Positions 26,747 through 35,943 of a stretch of 64,000 bases of DNA are shown here, in pieces. Position numbers and translations under genes: made by a program. Origin of the DNA: Oligoflexales bacterium (lineage in GTDB: Bacteria; Bdellovibrionota_B; Oligoflexia; Oligoflexales; JALZUQ01); contig JALZUQ010000038.1 in the NCBI GenBank assembly GCA_023301465.1, positions 1-64,000 of the forward strand, in the 5' to 3' direction. Numbering within the stretch: the stretch's first letter is position 1; every line of letters starts with the position of its first letter. The notes under the pieces were generated by a model. That model had not been told where the DNA came from and did no database searches. It saw nothing but the letters and a program-made list of their open reading frames with translations.

Positions 26747-29140
26747 TTACTTGCTTTCTTCCAGCAATTCTTCGGCCTTCTTTTTTGCTTCTTCATCAAT
26801 TTCGTCAAGCTCAATAATTTCATCTTCTGTAAGATTAGAATCACTTGGCACATCACCACCTTCATCTGTTGGGACTGGGACTGGGACTGAAATTTCACTA
26901 CCACTTCCTACTATTCTTGGAGTATTCTCCTCCGCCGAAGGTGAGTCATATAGTTTATCTAGCATTTTCATACGCTGTGTACGCTCAAGTTGGTCTCTCT
27001 GATCTTCTTTATACATGCCATCTTCTTTCTTTGGAAGTGAAGCATAAAAATCTGATTGCTGGTAACCTTTTCCGTAGACCATTTCCAAAAACTTATTACG
27101 GTCTTTCAGCTTTTGATCATAAACCTGAGCTAAGTCTTGAGCACCATGAATAATGTGTGGTGTCATGAAAATAACTAGATTAGATCTAATATTTTCAATA
27201 GATGAATTCCTAAACAACCATCCAAGAATCGGTATATCACCAAGCAACGGAATTTTTGTGAAGGTCTCTGTTTCTTCATTTGTTACTAACCCAGAAATCA
27301 CAATCGTCTGTCTATTTTTAACCGTAACAATTTGAGAGGTTTTCCTAGAGTTAATCGTAACGTTTCCAGCAATAATATTACCTAAACTTTCTTGAGTAAT
27401 TTTTGTATTAAGGGTTACGTAGTTTGAGTGAGAAATATTTGGTTTAACGCTCAGCTCTAAGTTTACGTTTTCTTTTTCTAGTGATTTTGTTGTCGCACCC
27501 GTTGTTGGGTTAGAAGTAGAAGTTTCTAAAAAGATTCTTCTACCAACATTAATAGATGCTTCTTCGTTATTCGCTGTCAAAATCTGTGGTGAAGATATCG
27601 TTCTTACATTTGCATCAGATTTTGCCATTTGAATTAAAATGCCCGGAGTGATACTACCTAAACCCGGAACGTTGATATCTACACCAGACAGAACACCAAC
27701 TGTCAAATCATCTTTAAACGTATCAACAACACCTGCAGCTGAAGACAGCGAAGGCGTTCCTGTTGAAGAAGTTGTGGATGCAGCAGTAATTAAACTACCA
27801 ATCCCACCAGCTTCCCAAGTAGAAAGAATATTATTATCAGGCTCACCACCAAACACTGAAGAACCAAACTTAAATCCGCCTTGTAGACCAATATCTAAAA
27901 TATCAGCTTCTACATAGACCTGTGAACGACGTACATCTAGCTTTCTAATAATACTATTTAGAGCATCGTACGCAGCTCTTGAACCAGTAATTAATAATGA
28001 GTTCGAAGATTCATCAGCAGTAATTTTTACCCCGTCTTCAAGTTCTGCAACTGCAGTCTCACCTGACTTTGCAGTACTAGTACGACCTAAACTTCGAGTC
28101 ACTGGAGATCTACGACGCGTTGATTTTTTACCTGTTAAAGAAGAGAGAGTAGCCGCTAATTTTTTTGCGTCTGCGTAGTCAAGAGGTCTTACATGAATAG
28201 AAGCTTGACGACTCGGGTCATCCATCGGTAAATCAAACTTCTTAACAAGACGCTTAACATCTTGAATAGTTCTTGGAGGTCCAAAAACAATCACAGAGTT
28301 TGATCTTTCATCATGGCTGATTTCAAATTTTTGAGAACTACTACGCTTGCTTTTTGATCTGGTTTGTTTTCCAACAATTTTACTTACCTGACCAGCAATT
28401 GTTTTTGCATCACCATGACGAATCGGCACAAACGCAACTTTTGGCTGCTGACCTTGGACGTCTAATAACTTAATAATAGACAGAAGGCGTCTTACTTTAT
28501 AACCACTATCGCTAATAATAAGTGTGTTCGTCGCTTCATACGGAAGAATTGCATTACTAGATGCCATTCTACTTAAGCTACGAGAAATCTCTTGTGCATT
28601 GATGTACTTGAGAGGAACAATTTGTGTAATCATTTCATCTGTTAGAGGGGTATAGTCTGCACCTAAAAATGTTTTTAAATTACTTTTAGCGGCTGATCGA
28701 ACAGGAAGAATTTTAATCACTCGACCAGTTTCAACAGTTGTTAAGCCAATCATATTCAAAGCAGATAAAAAGGCTTGGTAAGCTTCTTCTTTTGTTACCT
28801 TCTTAGGTGAGATGATTTGAACACTACCATTCACATCTCTTCCCATAATAACATTCTTACCAGTCCATAATGAAACAGCTTTGATAATATCTTTGATTTT
28901 TGTTTCTTCAGGGAAATCTATATTAACAAGTTCTTGTCCTTCTGGGATTTCGTCTGCTGTTCTTCCGGGATCCACTTCAACTTTAACTGAGTTCTCTCCC
29001 GTTTTGGTTAGCTTGTTTTGAACAAGTTGTGGAGTAACCTTTTTGGATTTGGAGATTAGCTCAGTATTAGGCACTTGAGCAAACGCTCCTCCATGGCTCA
29101 CAACACAAAATAATAATAAAATGTAGTGTAGTAACTTCAC
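26747..29140 (-). CDS. gspD: Type II secretion secretin GspD
   Basis: A signal peptide (KLLHYILLLFCVVSHGGAFA) is followed by N0 and repeated N1-N3 domains (FVPIRHGDAKTIAGQVSKIV, IHVRPLDYADAKKLAATLSSL). The secretin core includes the end block VTVKNRQTIVISGLV...KIPLLGDIPILGWLFR. It forms the outer-membrane gate. An acidic, Glu/Lys-rich tail of about 70 residues follows the core; it might be the S-domain or a pilotin-independent extension. The GTG at 29140 has AGGGAG 6 nt upstream; the frame extends to a TTG at 29158 with no SD. Confidence 0.95.
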   Translation of the reverse strand: MKLLHYILLLFCVVSHGGAFAQVPNTELISKSKKVTPQLVQNKLTKTGENSVKVEVDPGRTADEIPEGQELVNIDFPEETKIKDIIKAVSLWTGKNVIMGRDVNGSVQIISPKKVTKEEAYQAFLSALNMIGLTTVETGRVIKILPVRSAAKSNLKTFLGADYTPLTDEMITQIVPLKYINAQEISRSLSRMASSNAILPYEATNTLIISDSGYKVRRLLSIIKLLDVQGQQPKVAFVPIRHGDAKTIAGQVSKIVGKQTRSKSKRSSSQKFEISHDERSNSVIVFGPPRTIQDVKRLVKKFDLPMDDPSRQASIHVRPLDYADAKKLAATLSSLTGKKSTRRRSPVTRSLGRTSTAKSGETAVAELEDGVKITADESSNSLLITGSRAAYDALNSIIRKLDVRRSQVYVEADILDIGLQGGFKFGSSVFGGEPDNNILSTWEAGGIGSLITAASTTSSTGTPSLSSAAGVVDTFKDDLTVGVLSGVDINVPGLGSITPGILIQMAKSDANVRTISSPQILTANNEEASINVGRRIFLETSTSNPTTGATTKSLEKENVNLELSVKPNISHSNYVTLNTKITQESLGNIIAGNVTINSRKTSQIVTVKNRQTIVISGLVTNEETETFTKIPLLGDIPILGWLFRNSSIENIRSNLVIFMTPHIIHGAQDLAQVYDQKLKDRNKFLEMVYGKGYQQSDFYASLPKKEDGMYKEDQRDQLERTQRMKMLDKLYDSPSAEENTPRIVGSGSEISVPVPVPTDEGGDVPSDSNLTEDEIIELDEIDEEAKKKAEELLEESK

Positions 29141-29150
29141 TGCTCTCTCC

Positions 29151-30107
29151 CTAATCAATCAGCACTGTTAATGTTTTTGGTTTCGCACCGCTCAATACTT
29201 CGACGATGATTTCTCTATCTGTTTGAAATGACTCTAAAAGCAAACTTCCTTGATCAGGCTGAATGACTGTGCCATTCACTTTTTTGATGATATCGTTATT
29301 ATTTAGACCTATTTTCTTAAATAACGATCCACCTTTAATCGCAAATATTTTAAAGCCTTGGAATTCACCATCTTTTGAAATAGGTACAATTCTTGCTTTT
29401 TCTAAAATATTTGACATCCCAGGACCTAACTCTTTTTCTACAAATTCACTTTTAACTCTAAAAGTTTTTGATTCAGCAGTATTTTCTTCAACTTCGACAT
29501 TTGACTCATTAGAAGATACGTCTTCATCACCATAAGATGCATCACGAGGTTTTTTTAGTTGTAAACACTCTTTGACACTATCGTTATTAATAACAACCTC
29601 ATATCTACTCACACTATGAATAATCGCTTCTTCATAGTCAAAAATAGCTTGACCAATTCGGTAAACATCCGAATCCTTGCGACCATTTTCTTGAACGATT
29701 GCCATTGAGCCTCTTCCTGCCACGATAGTCCCCACTAAACTAATAGGGATCTTTGTCTTCTTACACTCGGAGTTCACGTCAAATACTTTGAGCTCATCAA
29801 GCTTCTCTTCATCTTTCTTTTTACGTTCAGGAAATTTTCCTTCAGAATTAAAGAGATTCCGACTTGTTACAGCATCAGTCAGTTCTAGGTAATTCGACCC
29901 CGGTGACAAAAGTGCCATCCGAAATTTAGCATTAGCTTTACTCACTTTAAATGCAGTACTTCCAAACTTTGAAGTAACAATACTTACACCAATCGTAACT
30001 ATTAGCGTCACAATAAAATAAGATAATAAAACAGAGATCGAAAATCTTGCTAAATTAACCTCAATAGTTTTGAATAATCTTGTTCTTTGTGATTTGGTAA
30101 AAATCAT
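29151..30107 (-). CDS. GspC-like T2SS protein, second copy
   Basis: One membrane helix (about 25-45), a periplasmic HR-type region (TDAVTSRNLFN, then ISLVGTIVAGRGSMAIVQENG and VYRIGQAI) and a C-terminal PDZ domain (GFKIFAIKGGSLFKKIGLNNNDIIKKVNGT). GspC connects the inner-membrane platform to GspD. I used the ATG at 30107, since GGGGAGG lies 4 nt upstream. It ends next to gspD and starts 1 bp after the other gspC-like gene. Confidence 0.85.
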   Translation of the reverse strand: MIFTKSQRTRLFKTIEVNLARFSISVLLSYFIVTLIVTIGVSIVTSKFGSTAFKVSKANAKFRMALLSPGSNYLELTDAVTSRNLFNSEGKFPERKKKDEEKLDELKVFDVNSECKKTKIPISLVGTIVAGRGSMAIVQENGRKDSDVYRIGQAIFDYEEAIIHSVSRYEVVINNDSVKECLQLKKPRDASYGDEDVSSNESNVEVEENTAESKTFRVKSEFVEKELGPGMSNILEKARIVPISKDGEFQGFKIFAIKGGSLFKKIGLNNNDIIKKVNGTVIQPDQGSLLLESFQTDREIIVEVLSGAKPKTLTVLID

Positions 30108-30108
30108 C

Positions 30109-31071
30109 TTACCTCCCCACATTTAAGTTAATATCTGAGTCAGCACCACCACGATTATATTTCACAATGATTTCAGCATCAGCGTTTTTCAAACGATTCA
30201 GAAGTTTAAGTGCTCGACCAGTATCGTTTAACTCAATACCATTAATTTCTTTAATGACATCACCGTCTTTCAATCCAACCTTTTGATAAATAGAATTTGC
30301 TCGAATCCGATTAAGTTTGAAACCCTTTAATTGTCCATCAACTATATTTGGAGAGGCTTTTGCGTCTTGAAGAACACGAGGCAGGTCTCTTTTGAGCATA
30401 TTATCCCAATACAACCTTGATACTTTGACGTCACCCTGAGCAACCTCTAAACCATCTTCAGCAAACTGATGGCCTAGACCCCTTCTATTTGATAGACCAG
30501 CGATTCTCTTTCTAGATTTTTTTGCTCGTCTATTGCGGTAAATTGGATTTCTAAAAATCTTGATGTACTCCAAAACTTCATCATTTTTCACAATGATGCG
30601 ATCCGGAAAAATTTCATGCAAGTAAACACTTGGAGACTTCATAATAATATCATCAACCATAAATGAATTGATGGTTTTCTTTTTTTGGTTTTCGAGTATT
30701 GCAATCCCATTTTTTGGATGTCCACCAGAGATTATGCCTAATAATTTAATTTGGAGATTTGATTCTTCAATTGAGTCAGAGACCTTTTTTCCAGTATCTT
30801 CTTTACTCTTGATATTCTCTGCGTTGAATATATTTCTATCTTTAATCACAGCAATTTGCTCATCAGAAATAGATTTGTATACAATTTCCATTGAAGACTT
30901 ATTTGAAGAAGTTCGACTTGAAGTGCCGGAAGGTTTTACAAGCCCTTTATTTAGATAGTGCCCACCGACTAAAGTTAAAACTGTTACCGCGACAAATGAA
31001 CAACAAACGGCAAGCAGTAATGTTAACCATTTCTTTTGAATGAATTTTAGCCATGGATCTAAAAAAGTCAC
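30109..31071 (-). CDS. gspC: GspC-like T2SS protein, first copy
   Basis: Layout as in its downstream neighbour: one membrane helix (about 17-38), an HR region (IKDRNIFNAENI, then IKLLGIISGGHPKNGIAILE) and a C-terminal PDZ domain (GFKLNRIRANSIYQKVGLKDGDVIKEINGIEL). A basic loop (RNRRAKKSRKR, about 175) is specific to this copy. The two copies are clearly diverged. The start is GTG at 31071, 34 bp after aroK, with only a weak SD. Confidence 0.85.
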   Translation of the reverse strand: MTFLDPWLKFIQKKWLTLLLAVCCSFVAVTVLTLVGGHYLNKGLVKPSGTSSRTSSNKSSMEIVYKSISDEQIAVIKDRNIFNAENIKSKEDTGKKVSDSIEESNLQIKLLGIISGGHPKNGIAILENQKKKTINSFMVDDIIMKSPSVYLHEIFPDRIIVKNDEVLEYIKIFRNPIYRNRRAKKSRKRIAGLSNRRGLGHQFAEDGLEVAQGDVKVSRLYWDNMLKRDLPRVLQDAKASPNIVDGQLKGFKLNRIRANSIYQKVGLKDGDVIKEINGIELNDTGRALKLLNRLKNADAEIIVKYNRGGADSDINLNVGR

Positions 31072-31105
31072 TTCAACAACCTATCAAAATTAATGCTCCA
31101 GAATT

Positions 31106-31738
31106 TCACTTCTTTGTGAAAGGGTTCCTCACACTACTTGATATTATCTTTCGGTCGATTAAATTTTTCTTAATGATCCTTGCGGCAAAATCTGCCGTGT
31201 TGAAGGTGTTGCTATATATCAAATCAGCTTGATCATACACGCCAATGCGTTGATCTAGAATCTTTTCAAGACGAACATGGACTTTTTCTTCAATATCTTC
31301 GTCCTGAAAATTTAGATCTGCCAATAAAGGCCGCTTATTAAATTGCTCTTCATCATTTGCTAACCAATAGGCAATTTGAGCAATGGGAGTATCAAGCCAA
31401 ACTACTGAACCAATAGAATGAACTAGATCACGGGACTCTTGATTTTCTAAAGCCCCACCCCCTAAAGAGATAATATGCGACATAGCATTACCAAACGAGT
31501 CGAGAGTTTCTTTTTCTAATTGGCGAAAAACCTTTTCACCAGAAGACAAGAAAATCTCGCGGATTTTTTTGTTTTGTCTACGCTCTATATGTGCATCTAG
31601 GTCAATAAACCCATAACCAATCAGTTTTGATAATATGAAACCTGTAGAGGACTTACCAGATCCCGGCAACCCTACCATAATGATATTTGTTTTGCGTTTT
31701 CGTTCCGCAGATGTTGTTTGTTTTACTTCTTCAGTCAA
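31106..31738 (-). CDS. aroK: Shikimate kinase
   Basis: It phosphorylates shikimate at the 3-OH in chorismate synthesis. Motifs are Walker A GLPGSGKS (23-30), DLDAHIE for shikimate and magnesium, the Arg in FRQLEKETL, SLGGGA (Walker B-like shikimate-binding loop) and the lid RPLL. A 20-residue polar N-terminal extension precedes the usual start. The start is TTG at 31738 with AGGA 10 nt upstream. It leads into the T2SS operon. Confidence 0.92.
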   Translation of the reverse strand: MTEEVKQTTSAERKRKTNIIMVGLPGSGKSSTGFILSKLIGYGFIDLDAHIERRQNKKIREIFLSSGEKVFRQLEKETLDSFGNAMSHIISLGGGALENQESRDLVHSIGSVVWLDTPIAQIAYWLANDEEQFNKRPLLADLNFQDEDIEEKVHVRLEKILDQRIGVYDQADLIYSNTFNTADFAARIIKKNLIDRKIISSSVRNPFTKK

Positions 31739-31893
31739 CTCAGTTTTATCCTATGCATTTCCACTATATACAACCTAAGGATGATAACAGGGAATTAAAT
31801 TATTGTATAGACTATCAGAAACCTAAGACTTTGCTTATAACTACTATATTACTAAAGATAGACAACACTTCTTGAAACGATTAACTTGATGTC

Positions 31894-32643
31894 ATGATTC
31901 AACTAAAGCAGCATCAAAAATATACAAGCCTAGTGATTGAAATCACCAAAAAAGGTGGGTTTCTTACTGTTGACAATGCCCTACTAGACAAACTTGACGA
32001 AACCTTAAAACATACACAATATTCAAAACTTAAAGCTCTCTTGTTTCATTTTAAGGCTAATCCAGACAAAAACAACCAACCCATTTCGATTGCTGGTGGA
32101 AACCTCAAAGAATTACATCAATTACTTGAAACCCCTGATCTTGCAAGATTGTTCTTCATAAGAGTCCGAAAATTTTTAAACCACCTTATGAAACTTGATC
32201 CACTGATCATAATTGCTTGTGATGGCAGTTGTATTGGTGGTGGAGCGGAATGGCTTCTTCATTGTGACTACAGCTTCCTCTCAGAAAATGCTTACTTAGA
32301 TTTTAAACAATTAAGTGTCGGTCTCCCTTTTGGGTTTGGTGGAGACAAACGCATCATAGATTTGTGCAGCAAAACAACAGCTTCACAAATTATTTTTAAC
32401 ACACAAAAAATAACAGCTAAAGAAGCCAAAGAAATTAATCTTGTTCATGAAACAATGACCATATCCGACAAATCTCTCTATATGAATTTTTTGAAAAAAT
32501 TAGACACCTTTCCAATTGAAGCTATTCACGCTCAGAAAAAAAATCTTCATGACCACAAATTATCACCTGAGTTATCAACGAACACTTTCATGAAAGCATG
32601 GGGAAACGAAACTTATCGAAATAGCTTATTGAAGTTTCAATAG
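31894..32643 (+). CDS. Enoyl-CoA hydratase/isomerase family protein
   Basis: The crotonase-fold blocks are present: an oxyanion-loop-like SIAGGNLKEL, then IIIACDGSCIGGGAEWLLHCDY and DFKQLSVGLPFGFGGDKRI. The Glu of GGGAEW sits where many members have a catalytic or structural Glu/Asp; the second catalytic Glu (usually in PExxLGxxP) is not obvious since the block reads LSVGLPFGFG. The substrate is therefore unknown. Stand-alone gene, divergent from aroK. Confidence 0.8.
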   Translation: MIQLKQHQKYTSLVIEITKKGGFLTVDNALLDKLDETLKHTQYSKLKALLFHFKANPDKNNQPISIAGGNLKELHQLLETPDLARLFFIRVRKFLNHLMKLDPLIIIACDGSCIGGGAEWLLHCDYSFLSENAYLDFKQLSVGLPFGFGGDKRIIDLCSKTTASQIIFNTQKITAKEAKEINLVHETMTISDKSLYMNFLKKLDTFPIEAIHAQKKNLHDHKLSPELSTNTFMKAWGNETYRNSLLKFQ

Positions 32644-32732
32644 TCAACGAACATTTAAAAAACATGTTTTTTAAGCAACTGTTTTTATTGATGATTTAAT
32701 TTTTTTTTCCGATTTCTCAGCTATCAAGCCTG

Positions 32733-32763
32733 AACCTCCGACCAATAGGTCACATGGGAGGTT
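32733..32763 (+). promoter_or_regulatory. Stem-loop covering the Shine-Dalgarno of the GT4 gene
   Basis: AACCTCC (32733-32739) pairs perfectly with GGAGGTT (32757-32763), and GACC (32740-32743) pairs with GGTC (32748-32751) around an AATA tetraloop; ACATG (32752-32756) is bulged. The 3' arm is the SD (GGGAGG, 32756-32761) of the GTG at 32768. Folding would hide the SD, so the element looks like a translational switch such as an RNA thermometer or sRNA target. Confidence 0.65.
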
Positions 32764-32767
32764 ATTA

Positions 32768-33955
32768 GTGGAAAAAGAAAACCAAAAAACAGTTGTAATG
32801 ATTGGAGCATTTCCTCCAAGCCGTTTAGGTCTAAGTGAATATGTTTACAACCTAGCGACACAAGCCGTCAATCATCCAAATATCAAAGTTATCGTGCTTG
32901 CTGATAAAATAGAAGGTGAACCTGATCAATGCCAATTAGAGTCAAATATCGAGATTGTTCGCTGTTGGGAATATAATAAAATTTCAACCATACCCACTCT
33001 CTATAAAAAGCTAAAGAAAATTAAACCTGATTTAGTTTGGTGGAATTTAATCTTTACTAGTTTTGCAAATAAAAAAGTGCCGGCATTTTTAAGTCTTTTT
33101 GGACCAATGATGAGTAGATACTTTATAAGTAATACCATCGTTACTCTACATCAAATTATTGAGGCTATGGATTCTAAAGATTCGTTTGTTAAAATCGGCT
33201 TATTAGAGAGAATATTCTTTAACATCGCAACTCGAATTATATTACAAGCAAACTTGGTTTATGTACTTATGGAAAACTATGCTGAGATCATCAGAAAGAA
33301 GTATAACGCTAAAAATATCCGCCGCATGCCCCACGGTTTCTTTCCATTTAAAAAAGAGTTTGCTCAATTAGACAAACCAAAACCCAGAATCATGATTTTC
33401 GGAAAATTTGGAACTTATAAAAAAGTAGAAAGAGCAGTAGAAATTTTTGAAAAACTCAAACCAGAATTTTATAATCTCGAACTATTCGTAGCGGGAACAG
33501 ATAATCCCTCTTGTAAGGGGTACATGAACTCTATGAAAGAAAAATACCACGATAATCAAGGCATCATATTTCCGGGATATATTGCAGAAGAAGACTTAGA
33601 ACGTGTGTTTTCTGAAGCCGCTATCATGATGTTCCCATACACATCTTCTACAGGCTCATCTGGTGTTGCACACCTGTGTTGTAGTTACGGTGTCCCCATA
33701 GTTTCAACCTACATAGAAGACATTGAACAACTGTCAAAACAAGAAGGCTTTAAGTTAGAATTAGCAAAAGATGATGAGACCATGTTAAATCTTTTAAGAG
33801 AATACTTAACTAACTTTGAAAAAAGAGGGAAACTTGTTGAATACAACAAAAATGTTGCAAGGGAAAAATCTTTTTCAAATATTTTTAGAAAGTACCTTGA
33901 AGAAAATGGGATTGAAGCAACCCAGCATAAAGAAAAAATTAAAAAAGCCGCATGA
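32768..33955 (+). CDS. GT4 family glycosyltransferase
   Basis: A soluble GT-B enzyme: N-terminal Gly-rich loop IGAFPPSRLGLSEYVYNLA, domain switch near PRIMIFGKFGTYKKVERAVEIFEKL, and donor-site block FPYTSSTGSSGVAHLCCSYGVPIVS. The last block matches the PYT-(S/T)-TGSSGV-x-H subset of GT4 and lacks the usual E-x7-E pair. It should transfer a sugar from a nucleotide donor in the cytosol. The GTG start has GGGAGG 6 nt upstream, within a stem-loop. It converges with the TPR-barrel gene (4-bp gap). Confidence 0.88.
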   Translation: MEKENQKTVVMIGAFPPSRLGLSEYVYNLATQAVNHPNIKVIVLADKIEGEPDQCQLESNIEIVRCWEYNKISTIPTLYKKLKKIKPDLVWWNLIFTSFANKKVPAFLSLFGPMMSRYFISNTIVTLHQIIEAMDSKDSFVKIGLLERIFFNIATRIILQANLVYVLMENYAEIIRKKYNAKNIRRMPHGFFPFKKEFAQLDKPKPRIMIFGKFGTYKKVERAVEIFEKLKPEFYNLELFVAGTDNPSCKGYMNSMKEKYHDNQGIIFPGYIAEEDLERVFSEAAIMMFPYTSSTGSSGVAHLCCSYGVPIVSTYIEDIEQLSKQEGFKLELAKDDETMLNLLREYLTNFEKRGKLVEYNKNVAREKSFSNIFRKYLEENGIEATQHKEKIKKAA

Positions 33956-33959
33956 ATAA

Positions 33960-35816
33960 TCACCAAGCAACACTTAGCTCCGCCCCAAAAGTAGACTGTG
34001 ATTTCACGCTGCTTTTATGGGGCTGACTATCATCAATATATTTATGAAATATTGAAACATCAAGAAACTGACGATTTGTATATTTATATTGATGATACCA
34101 TCTTGGACTATCAACTGGAATCTTAAAGGTCAATTTTGTATCTATCGCATCAAAGTCGAATGCATTTTCATTCAAACCTCGAAATAAAAAATATTCACTA
34201 TCAAGGGTCATCCACTTACTAAAATATTTAAATTTTATTTTACTTTGACTTATATGTGAAAAAACAGGCGATAAATCTTTTGGGTCATCATAGTGCCATA
34301 TTAGTTCTTGAATTGCCGAGATGATAAACATATTCAAAAACACAACACCCACCTCACCAGTAACTGATAATCTTTCATCAATATAATCAGTTTCTAAACT
34401 TCTTAATCCAACAAAACCACCATTTATAGCCAGCACCAAATGATCCAAGAACAATTTCCTCAAACCAAGACCAGAGTCTAGTAAAATAAATTTATCTTGA
34501 TTAATATCATTGACCCCATATGATCCAGCCAATTTTAAAGATATTTCTGAATGATAAAAATTTGGGCTTGAATTATAATCTAGCCCAAGAGAGTATATTT
34601 GAGTGACTGATGAGCCAGATAAGTTAAAGCTATTTAACGAACCATTGACACCATCAATTTCTGACACGGACAACCAAGGCTGCAACAAGATATCCCCATA
34701 CAATGGAAGTTTATAGTGTAAGTTCATACTCAGCTTGGCAGAAACATTTCTAAACTCCGAAAATGGAATATCTTCATCCGCTAATTGATTAAAATCTAAA
34801 TCTAAATAAATTCTAGGAGATCTATTAGATGCAAACTGTAATCGAGCTGCTCCCTTTAACCTATGGTACATTCCAAGTTTAGGTAAACCCTGAATGTCGT
34901 TTTGGTTCAAATTATTTGTTTTTTTATAACGAATAAAATTCTCACTACTAAGTAATTCAGGTGTATATGCACCAAATAATGATAAACCAAAATTTCCAAA
35001 ATAAACGCCACGTATAGGCTTTTTTTGATGAAAATATTCATTTTTGATAAATTGTGATTTCTTATCACAAATTTTATTCTGAGTGCAGAATCTCCCATGT
35101 TCATTTAATATTTTTTCCATTTCTTGAAACTGACTTCTCATCATAAGATTATTTACAAGAGCATGTACAAACTTAGTATTTTGTTTATCTTGCAAATAAC
35201 CTTCATATAAGTGACGGTAAGATGAATAAGGAAACTTTCCTTGCGTATAATTATATGCAGTGATTTCTTGAAAATCTTGGTTGTTTTTTGTTTTCAAAAT
35301 TTTTTCATAAAAATAAGCAGCCTTTTTATGTTCGCTACGTGCCCGGTAAAACTCACCTGTATAAAAATCTGCATCAAAAATCATTCCCAAATCTCGTAAC
35401 TTTCTAATCGAAAGCGATGCTTTATTAAAATTATCTGTTAAAATATAAGACTTAATAAGGAGAGTGTATGGCCATGAAAATTTTGGATTAATTAATATTG
35501 CACTTTTTGCAAATTCAATAGCTAAATCATATTTTTTTAAAAGTATGTATGTGTCAGCGAGCGAGGATGTTAAAATAACATTGTTGGGATTCTTGATTAG
35601 TTCTTGTTTTAAAAATTTAGCTGCTTCACCAAACTTTGCATTATCCACAAGATCACGAACATCTTTCAAGATCCTATCTTCTACAGGACCTGCAATTAGA
35701 TTGGCGTGAAAGATGCAAATCAACAAAAAAACATTAGTAACTTGTTTACAAATAAGCTTTAACTCTTCTTTAAAAACACAGAACTTATCATTAATATTGT
35801 CGGCATTTAAGAACAA
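33960..35816 (-). CDS. TPR protein with C-terminal outer-membrane beta-barrel
   Basis: A hydrophobic signal segment (about 25-45, NVFLLICIFHANLIAG) is followed by TPR-like repeats (about 50-260: AKFLKQELIKNPNNVILTSSLADTYILL, AIEFAKSAILINPKFSWPYTLL). The second half (about 290-618) is built of alternating amphipathic strands and ends in the aromatic Trp618, as outer-membrane barrels do. This is the design of PelB, PgaA and BcsC, which escort polysaccharide through the periplasm and outer membrane; that role is inferred. The N-terminus before the signal is unusually long, so the true start may be a little downstream. Confidence 0.68.
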   Translation of the reverse strand: MFLNADNINDKFCVFKEELKLICKQVTNVFLLICIFHANLIAGPVEDRILKDVRDLVDNAKFGEAAKFLKQELIKNPNNVILTSSLADTYILLKKYDLAIEFAKSAILINPKFSWPYTLLIKSYILTDNFNKASLSIRKLRDLGMIFDADFYTGEFYRARSEHKKAAYFYEKILKTKNNQDFQEITAYNYTQGKFPYSSYRHLYEGYLQDKQNTKFVHALVNNLMMRSQFQEMEKILNEHGRFCTQNKICDKKSQFIKNEYFHQKKPIRGVYFGNFGLSLFGAYTPELLSSENFIRYKKTNNLNQNDIQGLPKLGMYHRLKGAARLQFASNRSPRIYLDLDFNQLADEDIPFSEFRNVSAKLSMNLHYKLPLYGDILLQPWLSVSEIDGVNGSLNSFNLSGSSVTQIYSLGLDYNSSPNFYHSEISLKLAGSYGVNDINQDKFILLDSGLGLRKLFLDHLVLAINGGFVGLRSLETDYIDERLSVTGEVGVVFLNMFIISAIQELIWHYDDPKDLSPVFSHISQSKIKFKYFSKWMTLDSEYFLFRGLNENAFDFDAIDTKLTFKIPVDSPRWYHQYKYTNRQFLDVSIFHKYIDDSQPHKSSVKSQSTFGAELSVAW

Positions 35817-35885
35817 GCCTCAAGTAAAACTCCTGTATAACTCGCACACGCAAATATCCAATAATATTGTGTTTTGTACTTTTCT

Positions 35886-35913
35886 TTGTTTAATCACAAA
35901 AGATAAATACTAT
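35886..35913 (+). promoter_or_regulatory. Candidate promoter of the envelope gene cluster
   Basis: TTGTTT (35886-35891) and TACTAT (35908-35913) are 16 bp apart in the 127-bp divergent region. Transcription would begin near 35920, leaving a leader of about 24 nt before the ATG at 35944. Confidence 0.35.
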
Positions 35914-35943
35914 ATTCTTAGAACCTAAATCCGATAAAAAGAC

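Noticed and set aside
24893..31071. Plus-strand frames of 60-100 residues across the gsp genes
   Set aside because: They are mirror frames of well-supported minus-strand genes.
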